Of a DNA stretch of 64,000 nt, positions 1 through 10,439 are shown one piece after another (the stretch's first letter is position 1; each line of letters begins with the position of its first letter). The notes beneath the pieces were generated by a model. It was not told the DNA's origin and ran no database searches. It worked only from the letters and a program-made list of their open reading frames with translations. Made by a program: the position numbers and the translations under genes. This DNA comes from Acanthococcus lagerstroemiae. Its lineage: Eukaryota; Arthropoda; Insecta; Hemiptera; Eriococcidae. The stretch is from positions 39,692,955 through 39,756,954 of the forward strand of contig CM063111.1 of NCBI GenBank assembly GCA_031841125.1, written 5' to 3'.

Positions 1-645
1 ATTTTTCCATGCATTGTAGCAGTTCTGGAAGGCTTCAAATAGGATGTCCTATATTACCCTCGTCACGGCCTCTTGGATGTCATTAACGGATTCAAAGTGT
101 GTACCTTTTACCACTTGTTTGACTTTGGGGAATAGTCAAGAGTCACACGGTGGCAGATCAGACAAATATGGGGGCTGCGGTGACATTGCAATCCATTTAG
201 AACTCAAGAATTGAGTAACACCGAACGCGCTGTAGCAAAGCACATTGTCATAATGGAGAATCCACGTTCTCGCGGTGTCTGGACGCACTCTGTTGACCCT
301 TTCTCGAAGTACTTCTAGTACATCACAATAGTAGATCTGATTAACAGTTTTTCCGGCTGGAACAAACTCAGAGGTCTGGTTGGCCGAGTGGATAGCACGT
401 TGGTCTCAGAATCCGGAGGTCCCGGGTTCGAGCCCACGTCAACTCGCCAGAATTTTCGACCTAGGCCGGTTTTTCGGCCAGAAGGGAAGAGGGATAAGAC
501 AGCCCTAACAGCCTCCCCGACGTCTCAGAAGTAATGCTCGAAAGTGCGGATTCCAGGACTCGGGTGGAGAGCAAATTAGAAAAAAAGCTGGAACGAATTC
601 CTTATGGACCAACCCGCGGCGGTCAAAAAAGCAGATCGTTGCTCG
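1..645 (-). pseudogene. mariner transposase remnant, split by a SINE
   Basis: Read on the minus strand, 369 down to 1 gives clear mariner-type transposase text: a block reading HYDN followed by QFLSSKWIAMSPQPPY, then SDLPPCD at the place of the family's YSPDLAP(C/S)D motif (third catalytic Asp of the D,D34D triad), an LFPKVKQ block and a C-terminal FQNCYNAW. The preceding segment FFDRRGLVHKEFVP (family FFD-x-GVVHHEFVP, second Asp) lies on the far side of the inserted SINE, at about 601-635, and joins it across the duplicated target. In-frame stops (one right after SDLPPCDS, another near the end) show it is dead. The C-terminal end and the distal inverted terminal repeat lie left of the window. 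Homology fades upstream of about 645. Confidence 0.85.
370..586 (+). mobile_element. tRNA-derived SINE, copy 1
   Basis: The head looks like a tRNA gene and contains an internal RNA polymerase III promoter: an A box TGGCCGAGTGG near 380 and a B box GGTTCGAGCCC near 426. The body of about 150 bp ends in GCAAATTAGAAAAAAA. The copy is flanked by a 14-bp imperfect target duplication, GCTGGAACAAACTC (356-369) and GCTGGAACGAATTC (587-600), inside the mariner transposase. The duplication length and A-rich tail are what LINE-mediated retroposition leaves. The tRNA-like part is not a functional tRNA gene, because no cloverleaf 3' half follows the B box. Confidence 0.88.
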
Positions 646-1008
646 AAATTTCCCTTCTTCTCATTTTCGTGACGACCACCACTAACACACGTGTAATAAA
701 ACACGACACAGCTAGAGAATTAATGATTGCACGAGGGTCACCAACACGTCTAGCGATAAGGGAGAGATGCCAGACTGTTGTGTAGAAATTTCAAGGTCGC
801 AGTGTTACCACAAGCGCGCGGAAAAATCAGTCCTGGAACTTGTCATACTGTGTAGTTCAGAAATCGTCCATCGACCAAATGCACCAAAACTGTGATTCTT
901 GTGGATTAATATTCTATGTACCAAGCCATATCATGGAGTATAAATTAGTTTGTCCGTCATTTTCCATATTTTCAAAATTTGGGGGCCTACCCCCTGATAT
1001 TTTCTTAT
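646..1008. other. no gene or element recognised
   Basis: Unclassified sequence between the mariner remnant and the tandem repeat. It may include more of the mariner N-terminus, too decayed to read. Nothing else is supported. Confidence 0.4.
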
Positions 1009-1540
1009 TGGTGTAGTGTATGGAGACGCACGCATGCCAAAATAGTTCCCCAGACACCGCACTCCTGACTCCAGAGACAGCTATTTCGAGTATCGCATCA
1101 GTGACTAAGGGACATATTGAGGCTGGTTCGAGCCCCCTTTCGCCTCTCGGCTTCGGATTCACCATGTCCTGTCAGGGACATCCTACTGACAGAGGCAACG
1201 CTCACCCAAGATTACCCTGAAATTCGGGACCCCATGGAGGAATGCGCTACCTTCCTTCCCCTCACCTTCTCGTTTTGGTACGTATGGCGACGCAGGAAGG
1301 TGGTGACGACGGGGTGAGCCTTGCCGGGGGGTCCGCAGCAACTGCAGCAGCTGCAGCAGCTCTAGGATGGTACAGAGTCGTTGTGTCCGGTATGGGCCAA
1401 GCTTTTCCGTCGGTTCTCTGCCTTGACTACTCTTGTCTGCATCTTCTTCTTCATGACGGTAGAGACAAAGGCCGACACCCACCCCCTGATACTGTTCCTT
1501 ATCATAATATCAGATTTTGCATTTTAGAACTCCCCCCTCT

Positions 1541-1583
<43 letters not shown>

Positions 1584-2330
1584 TTCTCTTGGTGGAGCGT
1601 ATGGCGATGTACGCATGCCAAAGTGGCGCTCCAAACACTGCTCCCCTGGTCACGGAAACTACCCATTCGAGTATCGCATCAGTGACCAGAGAGACGCATT
1701 GAGTCTGGCCCGAGTCTCTCTTTCGTCTCTCCGCTTCCTATTCGTGCTGTCCTGTCAGGACTACTATGGGACATCATACTAACCAAGGCAACGTTCACCC
1801 AGCATTAACCTGGAATTCGGGTGCTCCACAGACGGACGCGCTACCTTCCTTAACCCCTGACCTCCTCGTCTTGGTACGTGTGGCGACGCACGAAGGTGGT
1901 GACGACGGGATGAGCTTTGCCGGGGGGTCCGCAGCAACTGCAGCAGCTCTAGGATGGTCCGGTGTGGGCCGAGGTTTGTCTGTCGGTCCTCCGCCTCAAC
2001 CACTTTGTCCGCATCTTATTCTTCATGATGGTGGAGACAAAGGCCAGCACCCTCCCTCTGATACTGTTCCTTATCATAATAATCTAAGCAAACAAGAAAC
2101 AAGAAAAAATAAAAAACAGATTTCACAAGCATTATAGTTTTTTGCGGAAAATTGTTGAGGATGGTCCCCTGACTAACTATAAATTCGCTTCCCCACAGGT
2201 TGTACTAATTTTTCAAGAGGTCAAGCCCCAAGAATCAGTTTTTGAAAAAAATTGCCGAGTATTCCTTCCCACAGGTGTTGCTATTTTTTAAGGTGAGTAG
2301 GGTTGGGGGTAGTTCAAAGCCTCCCGAAAA
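1009..2330 (+). repeat. unclassified interspersed repeat, tandem overlapping pair
   Basis: Two related units run head to tail. Each has a block with TATGG-GA-GTACGCATGCC, then CGAGTATCGCATCAGTGAC, a gene-like GC-rich middle (ACTGCAGCAGCTCTAGGATGG) and an end CTGATACTGTTCCTTATCAT. The second unit starts about 1512 after a (CT)n tract and continues through two further conserved blocks ending near 2330. A reverse-strand copy of the second unit lies at 45276-46047 and a partial relative at 40340-40740. No coding domain or clear terminal repeat was found. Open frames across it (for example 1242-1685) are not conserved between copies. Confidence 0.7.
1546..1580. repeat. (CT)n microsatellite
   Basis: A CT dinucleotide run at the junction of the two repeat units. 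The reverse copy near 46010 has a short CT-rich equivalent, so the tract belongs to the element. Confidence 0.9.
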
Positions 2331-3209
2331 CTGGTTAATTTCAAAAACATCGGGAACTAACAAATGCACGAAAAAAAAAGCTTTAAGCAAGAATTGTTTC
2401 TGGTGACATTTTACATGAAAAAAGGTTCTTATCAATTTTCCGTACTCGTTCACAACTGTCCCAATGGGGGGGGGGGGGAAGGGTAAACAATGATCCTTTA
2501 TTCTGACATGTATTAATACAGGCCTAGTGGGAAGAAACATCATTCTTTTCACATTATTACAGTCACCACTCAAATCAATTTCTCAACATCCACATCTGCT
2601 GATCCCTGGAATTTGGTCCTCATTCCTCTTCCCCATTCTTAGAAACCTTATTTTGAAAATTGTGCGTGGTGTTTTAGTGTTTCATAACTTCAGAAGGAGG
2701 TTGAGAATAGCAGATTCCTGGAGTTCTGAAAGCTGAATAAAAGAAAATGGTGTAGGAGCTGTAGAGGTTTCACCAGGGTCAGTGCAATCTACTATCATTC
2801 TTTTAGTGTCCGTATTGGAGTGTGAGTGAACTTTGTGAATTCTGTATGTGAGGTATGCCAATTCACAATTTCTTCCATTTGTAGCCCAGAGCGCTTTCGG
2901 CTGTTATCTGTTATGCCATCTTCGGTGGATTACCCTAATACTTTTCTCTTTGCCGTCCTGTATTTATAGTGGTGTGTAGTACCGTATGGTAAACCTATTT
3001 TGGTGTGTTCCTATTGGTTGTTTGTGGTTGTGTAGTCTGTCCAGTCAGTGGGTCTTATGTTATTAAATGGAATAGGTTCTCGCTTTGGAAGTTGGTTGTT
3101 GTGTTTATTAGGTTGTTTTGTTTTGTTTTTGCCTTTACTATCTCAAGTTATTCTTTTAATTTTCTTTTTCTTGTGTTTTTTTCTATGTGTAGGATTTTGT
3201 ATTTTTTTG
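2331..3209. other. no gene recognised
   Basis: Low-complexity G and A tracts (a G run at 2467-2478) and AT-rich sequence. The right part may hold decayed 3' sequence of the Penelope-like remnant that follows. No open frame here looks coding. Confidence 0.4.
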
Positions 3210-3405
3210 TCAACTTGCTGTTGTTGTGCCTCGGTCGTTGCAGTGTTTTCCAAAAAGTGATTTATCATCCTTTAGCTTCTGTGATTTTTCATGTTCTTTT
3301 ATTCTAGTTGTGAATTTTTTGCCTGTTTCTCCAGTGTAGGTCATGTCGCAGTGTTCGCAGTCCGGCCTGTATACTCCGTTGCTGTTTTTCCTGTCCGCTT
3401 TGTTT
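3210..3405 (-). pseudogene. GIY-YIG endonuclease remnant, Penelope-like element
   Basis: The minus strand encodes NGVYRPDCEHCDMTYTGETG, then KKFTTRIKEHEKSQK, ending at a stop at 3210-3212. This has the GIY-YIG nuclease core in order: GVY (family GIY), a CxxC pair, YTG (family YIG) and the conserved Arg in TTRIKEH. In Penelope-like elements this domain follows the reverse transcriptase. Upstream, at higher coordinates, the frame is broken within about 20 codons and no RT is readable, so only a C-terminal fragment remains. The plus-strand open frames over the same bases are shadows. A solitary GIY-YIG gene is a less likely alternative. Confidence 0.55.
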
Positions 3406-3540
3406 CTGTTTTGTCATTGCTCATTTGTTTGATCAGAGGTAGTCTGCTTCTGATTCTGATTTTCTATATTTTGTATGTATATGTCCCTGTGAATGGTATA
3501 TTGCTCCTGCATATTAGAAGGAAGAAATTGTGATTTTGTA

Positions 3541-4532
3541 CAACCCACACACAGAATTTACTATCATTTTGATGTTAAATTCCAAATTGTGGCAAACGTG
3601 GTGAGGGGAGGAAAATTTGACAAGATACAACATGATAGGTATCATTTTGTAAGTTTGGAAGGTGTTTGAACTCGTTTTATAGACATTGATTTCATGACAA
3701 AATGAAAACTGTGGTACCTGGTGGGCAGCGTCGAATTAAAGAGCTTGGCCGCCCTAGGCCAAGAATTCGTTGCCACCCGTATAATACGAAAGAACATAAA
3801 AAAATAAAACGCCATTTACCAACAAATTTTATGTTCCATTGATAGAACTGGTTCAATGTCATTTAACACCTACAAAACGATACACATTTTTATTGTTCTT
3901 TGTTCCAATTTGTTCTCCCCCTCTCCCCCGCGTGCCAAGGTTTTGAATTTAACATCAAAGCCATATTAGAACTGAATTCAGTGACCCTGAAACATTTACA
4001 GTTTATATGCCATTTTCTCTAATTCAGCTTTCGAAACTCAAGAAATCTGCTATCCCCATCAACGTCCTTCTAAAGTGATAAAATACAAAAAAACATAGTT
4101 TTTAAAATATGGTCTCCAAGAATGGAATAGAGAGGAGAGGAAAAAATCCCAGGGATCATTAGATAAGGATGTCGTGAAATAGGTTCGAGCATAATTAGCA
4201 GTTTTGCTTCTCAAGCACTTCGTGACGGTAAAAATAGCAAACGAAAACTTTTCTCCCATAGGTAAGGCCTATGTAAATGCACGGCAGTATGAAGAGTCAC
4301 TTTGATTCCCCTTCCCCCTCATCAGGATATTTGTGGACAAGTTGGGGAAAACTGACAAGATATGTAAAATTTTACCAAGAATAAGTTTTGTTTGAAATTT
4401 TTTTTCTTAAATTTGATAATTCTTGATATTTTTTGCAAAAAATCATAAGTTCAAATGCATTGACAGGATCTTCCCTCTCCCCTTGAAGAAACAGTATCAT
4501 TTTTGTGGGGAGATACTTTTTAATATACAGCC
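3541..4532. other. no gene or element recognised
   Basis: AT-rich unique-looking sequence with short C runs. No coding frame, terminal inverted repeat or repeat shared with the rest of the window was recognised. Confidence 0.4.
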
Positions 4533-4548
4533 AGCATTTACAACTCGA

Positions 4549-4768
4549 GAGGTCTGGTTGGCTGAGTGGAATAGCGCGTTAGTCTCAGAATCCGGAGGTC
4601 CCGGGTTCGAGCCCACGTATCGACTCGCCAGAATTTTCAACCTAAGCCGGTTTTTCGGCCAGAACGGAAGAGGGCTAAGACAGCCCTAACAGCCTCCCCG
4701 ACGTCTCTGAAGTAATGCTCGAAAGTGCGGATTCCAGGACTCGGGTGGAGAGCAAATTAGAAAAAAAG
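4549..4768 (+). mobile_element. tRNA-derived SINE, copy 2
   Basis: Nearly identical to the copy at 370-586 over its whole length: A box TGGCTGAGTGG, B box GGTTCGAGCCC and the tail GCAAATTAGAAAAAAA. It is flanked by a 16-bp target duplication with two mismatches, AGCATTTACAACTCGA (4533-4548) and AGCATTAACAATTCGA (4769-4784). The apparent open frame 4423-4689 crossing it is not a gene. Confidence 0.88.
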
Positions 4769-4984
4769 AGCATTAACAATTCGAATTAACTACATAATAT
4801 AAAACGATGTCAATTTATCTGTAAATTTTATTGTCGATTTGACGTCATCCGACGTCGATCTTGCGTCGTAATATTTTTTAGGCAAAACTTGGAACTTTTT
4901 TTTATTTTCACAAGATGGACTCAACTTTCTTAATGTTCGGTCCCGCTTTCAGTTTCTACGCGAAAATAAATACTAAGTAGGCCC

Positions 4985-5110
4985 AATGCAAATTTACGTT
5001 TATCCTGCGCTAATCTCTGCCACTGGGGCCCCAGTTCTCTGACGAGTTCATCTCTCCATCTGGCTACTGGTCTACTTATGCGCAGGATAAAAGAAAATAG
5101 AAAAACTACG
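4985..5110 (-). pseudogene. RTE-like LINE, C-terminal fragment
   Basis: The minus strand reads SRPVARWRDELVRELGPQW, then QRLAQDKRKF. This matches the distinctive C-terminus of RTE/BovB-type non-LTR retrotransposon proteins (GRP-RW-DDI-G-W-AQDR-W). No reverse transcriptase core is readable upstream, so it is a short tail fragment, consistent with 5' truncation. The same signature closes the LINE remnant near 60.79 kb. Confidence 0.6.
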
Positions 5111-5215
5111 TGGAGGCGTATGCTCAAAAATGGGCGGAGGTGGGGTGGCCCCACAGAGCCACTGCACTCACAAACGCTGAAATATAGAAAATATAAATAC
5201 AAATTTAAAGACACT

Positions 5216-5825
5216 TTTTAGTACGAATGTTTAGAACGGATAAATAACTACCACCACATGATTCCAAGGTATATCTGGAACGTACTATTCAAAATTTCAA
5301 TGAAAATTGAGAGAAAGTTGTAAGTTCTTGAGATGTGACAGGTTTTTGAAGAAGCATTCTACAATCAAAATGGCAAATCGGTTATATCCCGGTGTATTGT
5401 GTAACGATAGACCCATAGTAAGGGCTGCTTCAAACGTAAAGGGGTTAGTAAAAAGGTAAAACCTGCCTTAAGACATATTCAACCTTCTCAGGAGGATGCG
5501 AATAAATATTTTCCTCTAAATTTCCATTAAGGAAAACAGTCTTAGCATCAAGCTGATATGCCACAAGCCATAGCAGACCGAATCGATTAACAACAGTATT
5601 ATTCCGAACAATGACAGCTGAGCAACCTGTTACTCGAAGTCGTTTTTCGTTCTATTATTTAGCCTTTGATTCTCAGCAAAACCTAACCGCTAAGAGAAAT
5701 TGACAAATTCCAAAAATTTGTTGGTCAGATCACCGGGCACGTATCAAATTGCTCAGCGTATTACTCCACATCCGATGGTGTGCCTTGAATCGAATTTTGA
5801 TAATAATTTACACATTCGTTTGCAG
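5216..5825 (+). other. upstream region; N-terminal exon of the acyltransferase not found
   Basis: The first exon recognised downstream begins mid-protein, so at least one 5' exon carrying the start codon and probably a membrane anchor should lie here or further left, possibly beyond the window. I saw no convincing exon with a compatible donor phase (one leftover nucleotide). The pyrimidine-rich stretch ending TTCGTTTGCAG at 5815-5825 is the acceptor for the next exon. Confidence 0.35.
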
Positions 5826-6007
5826 ACGTGCAGACATGCAGATTCCTGTGGTTCGGGTTTTTGGCCAGAAAATACCCTCATTTGGAGGTGGTAAAAAGGA
5901 CGTCCGTTCGGTCTGCGATGGATACGTACCGATGTCAAGGTATTTTATCTATACTGTTGCAGATCCACGGCCAATGCGACGCCCAATTGGTTAAACAGAA
6001 GATACAG
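5826..6007 (+). CDS. WSD1-like O-acyltransferase, first recognised exon
   Basis: Reading from codon boundary 5828, the exon encodes RFLWFGFLARKYPHLEVV, a hydrophobic N-terminal stretch, then SAMDTYRCQGILSILLQIHG and ends KQKIQ. The open frame crosses 5940-5962 without a break, so the tempting donor at 5940 is not used: the implied intron would be only 23 bp. The acceptor TTCGTTTGCAG at 5825 leaves the first codon split; alternatives at 5833 and 5841 would shorten the exon by 8 or 16 bases. The donor CAG|GTAATG is at 6008. The block GILSILLQIHG fits the start of the condensation-like fold in WSD1-type acyltransferases. Confidence 0.7.
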
Positions 6008-6082
6008 GTAATGTACCGAGACTGTCAACTAATTCGACCTTTTCGAGCAGTTAATTCAACAGTTGCTGGTTCATTATTTCAG

Positions 6083-6271
6083 GAAGATGTGTTGGAAAAG
6101 CAGAACAGAGACGGGTCTCTACGATTTCCCCACATGAAGAATAGTATAACTTCGTGCTGGGGACGGTACGCGTGGGTCAAAGACACCAGCGAATTTAGTA
6201 TTAACAATCATGTAATTCACGTTCAAAAGCCAGTATTAAGAAGTCGAGCAGTGACCAGCGCCAACATTCAG
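6083..6271 (+). CDS. WSD1-like O-acyltransferase, second recognised exon
   Basis: Sixty-three codons in phase 0 at both ends, between acceptor TTATTTCAG and donor CAG|GTAATT. It reads EDVLEKQNRDGSLRFPHMKN, then SCWGRYAWVKD and EFSINNHVIHV. The last block corresponds to the family segment 'W....F.l..Hv', which precedes the catalytic HH motif in wax synthase / DGAT enzymes. The upstream intron (6008-6082) is 75 bp, typical of a short insect intron. The exon joins in frame to 15178, giving TSANIQ|EYVSDAITKYLPPW, a natural continuation. Confidence 0.85.
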
Positions 6272-7419
6272 GTAATTTCTTTTTTAATATTATTAGAATA
6301 ATACGAGATAAAAACCAGATTTCCGGAGCAATCTTTGAAAGACAAGCCGTATTGAGTGGCGAGGAAGAGGCAGTCTGTTGATTTTTCAACAGTTGAAGAA
6401 AGACCTCAATTTTCCTAGCACTTAGATCTTAGTAATAGATCAGGGCTCAGCTAAACTAAAATTGAAGAAGTTAGCACTTGTAAAAGTTACATTGGAAATT
6501 TGTTCCAAAACAGCTACTTCAATATACCCGTGCGTTTCCTGGAATTACCGTAGCATCTCGTATTTCATATTTTTCATTTCCAAGTGCCTATATCCTATAA
6601 GCTTCAAACCAACCTACTGGTAGGAATTAATAGTAATCGATTTAAATCTGCCATAAACTACGCCAAATAACTGATTAATGGGAAAATAATTAAAGAATGA
6701 TATGCCTACGGGTCTTTGATTAGTGATTATTAATTCAAACACGGTTTCCGATTGCTGCGCATGGCGTAAATGTTTACTAATTTATGTCGGACAACGTGAT
6801 CCAACATGCGAACTTTACACTAGACAATTTCAGTATTACTTACACAAATAGAATATCGCAGTACAGTGTGCTGATTTCGAACTCGCGGCTCATTAGCAAA
6901 ATCGTAAATGAAGGCAGGAAATGTACAATATTTCCAAAAAAAAAGATAATGTAGATGGTGACGTAATATAGGCGTAATATGCGATAATAATAATTCAGAT
7001 TTTTCCATTGATAGAGCCGTAGTAGTCATAGACCGATATGCCGACCTTGGCAAAATTTCCACCACTCCTCTTTTTTTCAACTTTTTACATTTATCTTAAA
7101 TATATGCGGATAGCCCGGTACTTAAGCATTTCGAAATTCTAATAAACTATAGGGATCCTCGTGGCCTAATACCCAACCCTGACAAAAGGTACGAAAAACT
7201 ACAACCCAAAGAAAGGAATAAGAGATAGTACTGAGATTTACCAACGCTTTTGTACAACTACGGAAGAGCCTTTTTTTTTTTTTTGGTAGCCATCCAGGGA
7301 GATCACTCTCTAATAACTTGATCATCATCTAAATGAAAGGAAAATTCGTCGTTACTCCTCCATCATCCTAAGTTACCCCTACCATCTCTTGTTTGTCCCC
7401 CATGAGACAAGAGGCTGTT

Positions 7420-7805
7420 ACGACTCGAATAAGACTCCATCCACAAAACTCCACAGAGACTTGTTAAAACTGAATTCATCATTCTTAGACTCTGATTAAG
7501 TACTTTAAGACATTATTTTGATTCATTATATTCAAGAAAATACCACGTAGACTTCAAAAAATTAATTGAGACTCTGCTCAGACTTATTAGAATGCTCGTG
7601 AGATGCATCCAAGATCGGCCAAAGCTAGACAGACGACACGTTAAAGGGGTTTTAGAGCTCGGTAAAACTTGGCAAGACATTGTAAAGACTCAATACGACT
7701 CTTTAAAATCCCATTAAAACCAACTAAGACTTATAACTTCATTTTAGGACTCATCAAGATTAGTTAAAGATCGGCTAACATTCACTGGGACTCTTAAAAC
7801 TCTGT
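7420..7805. repeat. degenerate AAGACT word array (intron)
   Basis: A run of loosely spaced AGACT, GACTC and TTAAGACT words on the plus strand with no fixed period (AAGACTCAATACGACTC, CAACTAAGACT, TTAGGACTC). A related patch occurs at 26955-27070 (AAGTCTT, AAGTCTC, AAGTCTG) in the opposite sense, and a small one near 55440-55500. It is non-coding and lies inside the 8.9-kb intron. Confidence 0.5.
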
Positions 7806-7951
7806 TCTGGGTTAATACTTTTCACATTGTTTGAAAAATATTTGTGGTTTTTTTTTCTGCCTTGGACTGAAGTTGGAAAGCGAGAAAAATTTTGGCTCTC
7901 AGTTCAGGTCAACACTGAAACGATGAAAGGGAAAGGGGTCATGCTCAGTGT

Positions 7952-8449
7952 CAGTGGCGGTTCTATGGGGGTGTTTTGGGGGTTTGGACACCCCTTCAGG
8001 CCGAAGAAGAAAAAAAAACATTGCGAAAGCACGTTATATAACTTGAGAAGTACAACTACTCAAAGCAGACTTACAGGCCTCGCCTCACTTTATGTTCATG
8101 AAAATATTAACATAAGTCCCGACGAGGTTTTAGATGAGGTTTCTTAAGAAACCCCGTCGGTTTAATTGATCTGTTTTTGATTTATTTCCATTCAAAAAAT
8201 ACTTTCATTAATGTATTGAATAAATGATAGTACTAAAAAGTTCGCTGGAGTTTTGAGTTTTTCTCGTGTTTTTGAGTATCTGCTGCACTGCAGCCTACAC
8301 TGTTCATTTTGAAACTATTTAATCACATTACGAAACTTGTCTTCAGAAACTATTTGAAATGACATCCATCTCGGTTTTTCACAGGGTGGAGGGGGGAAAA
8401 GTTTTATTTTCAAAACACCCTCCTTGGAAAATTTCTAGATCCGCCACTA
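7952..8449. mobile_element. hAT-like non-autonomous element (CAGTGGCGG ends)
   Basis: The ends are inverted: CAGTGGCGGTTCTAT on the left and, reverse-complemented, TAGTGGCGGATCTAG on the right. The 8-bp flanks CTCAGTGT (7944-7951) and CTCTGCGT (8450-8457) agree at 6 of 8, as an old hAT target duplication would. The interior (498 bp in all) has no transposase. It belongs to the same CAGTGGCG family as 13341-13602 and 43623-44789. Confidence 0.7.
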
Positions 8450-8701
8450 CTCTGCGTTGCCAGATGGGAAGTTGAAAAATGGACAAGCAAGATATTTTCC
8501 AAAACTGAATCAGATTTCAAATGAAATGTGGGCAAATCTCTGAATAATCAGAAAATTGGAGTAACCGTTTGCTTTCTCTATAACTAAGAACACTATAGCG
8601 TAATTTTTTCCCATGAATTAGTACTGATAAACCTCCTTTGCCCCCTACACCAATGACCTACTCGCCCGCACTTTACCAGATTTGAGAAAATTACTCAAAT
8701 A

Positions 8702-8972
8702 CAGTAAAACGCCGATTATCCGGAATGCCGGGGAGGAAAAAAAAAATATAATCAGGGCCCCTATTTCTAGGCAAACCCTCTTCTTTTCTTTCTAGTCTAG
8801 CTTATTCAGTCTATTAAGGTTTCCTGGATAAATCTGGAAATTCTAAAACCAATGAGCTAATTTTTTGGACTATTTTCCTTCAAAATGTGTTTTCCTCTAT
8901 AAAATAAGCACATGTTTCGGTTATTCGGAAAGCCTCTGGTCGCAATAAGTCCGGATAGTCGGTGTTTTACTG
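8702..8972. mobile_element. pogo/Tigger-like MITE
   Basis: Terminal inverted repeats start CAGTAAAACGCCGATTATCC on the left and, reverse-complemented, CAGTAAAACACCGACTATCC on the right (18 of 20 matches). The unit is flanked by TA on both sides (8700-8701 and 8973-8974), the Tc1/mariner-superfamily target. The 271-bp interior does not code. This end sequence is characteristic of pogo/Tigger elements. Confidence 0.8.
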
Positions 8973-9997
8973 TAGAGGAAAAGTTCCATCATAGTGTCCT
9001 GAAAATAACTCAGTTTTCTAACTAAAGTTAGCTGTAGCAACGTGTTATCAATAGAAAAAAAGCATACTTATCATTCACATGACCAAAAGCAATGTTGAAG
9101 TAAGTTTATAAGGTAGACCAAAATTTAGAATTTAAACATATGACTACCAGCGGCGCCAACGTCATGAAACAGGTTTTTTTTCATTATACTATACAAAATT
9201 TAAATCATCCTACAAAGGGAACCTGGTATTATTATTGATTGCAAAAAATGACCTTAACTGATTATCCACTATGTATAGGTATAATGACTCAATCATGAAA
9301 TTTTCCCAATTCTAAAATTTAAAGTTGACTTTTTGCCACACTTCTGTCAGAAAACAGCATTCTGATATTTTTCCATTCCATGGTAATGGTAGTATACAAA
9401 AATACGCCGGGAAGTTGAAGTCCAAAAAAATTGACTTAAACTTCTTTACAGCAGATAACACCGTTTTTGATGTTGCTGTACTCCATTTCTGCATGTTGAC
9501 CAGTTTTTTTCCCTTCCAAATTGGAAAAATGCTAAAATTTTCTATCGTAGTGTACGATTTTTTTCCATGGTAGTATCAAACTATATTTAAAAAAATACTA
9601 GGTACGATAGAATAACGTTATTTTCCTTGCACTTTCTAACACTGATGCCATTAATAATGAAGAAATCCTCGGACCTCAGTTGTATCACTTATTGATCTCC
9701 ATTCTGGTAACCCTGGAACATTAAAAATATCTGTCTTTTTCTAACATAAAAAAGTCCCCCCACCCACCCATGTAGGATGTCTCTTATTGTAGGACCAACC
9801 TTGTATATGTGTTCACTTACATATCTACCATGTATTTCACCAGGAAAAAAATTGAAATAAGAAAGTTGAAAATTTTAAAATAAGGCAAGTGAATTTTCAG
9901 GTTATTCAGAGATTCACCCATGTATTACCTAAATAAAATGTGTGATCTTTCAAATGGTAAGTTCGAAAATGTAGAAGAAATTTTTTGGTCAGAATCT
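8973..9997. other. intron, nothing recognised
   Basis: AT-rich intronic sequence. No splice-bounded exon, terminal repeat or match to other parts of the window was recognised. Confidence 0.4.
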
Positions 9998-10225
9998 TTA
10001 TAATGTACCAAAATCCGCTGAATATATTAAAATGTACCTAAACGAACCAAAAAAAATGACAAGAAGTAGGTACCAGAGAATGTACCCGATCCCAATAACA
10101 GTAATGAAAATGCGCCAAGACGTACCAGAATTATTTGTAGAACTCATCAGATATTGAACCAAAAAAGTTGAAATGAACCAGATCTGGTACAAATGTACCA
10201 AATCTGGAACACTCGTCATGGTCCC
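9998..10225. repeat. degenerate GTACC word array (intron)
   Basis: About ten copies of GTACC, TGTACC or GAACC (AATGTACCTAAACGAACC, GGTAC, AATGTACC, CGTACC, TGAACC) are packed into 230 bp without a constant period. The minus-strand open frame over it is a by-product of the repeat. Function unknown. Confidence 0.45.
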
Positions 10226-10439
10226 AATGATGCTTGAGAAGTAGGGTGGAACAAAAAGGGCCAAAAATATTTTTTTGAATTCGGAGGTCGGATTGCATGG
10301 GCTAAAAAACTGCACTTGGAAACAAAAATAAAGCAAGAAGCTTCGCATGTATGTAATTAATTTGGTAGTTTAATTATCGTAGTTATTTTCATGAAAAATT
10401 TGCTTTACTTAAATCTAGAGGTGTGGGATGGGAGTCGTC

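Noticed and set aside
372..445. Possible tRNA gene (A box and B box)
   Set aside because: Part of a dispersed SINE with target duplications; no acceptor stem closes and three copies share the same non-tRNA body.
1242..1685. 147-codon frame with an alanine run and a serine-leucine run
   Set aside because: Produced by repeat blocks and the CT microsatellite; the frame is broken in the reverse copy at 45.3-46.0 kb.
3005..3307. Hydrophobic 100-codon frame resembling a membrane protein
   Set aside because: It is the T-rich complement of the minus-strand GIY-YIG remnant.
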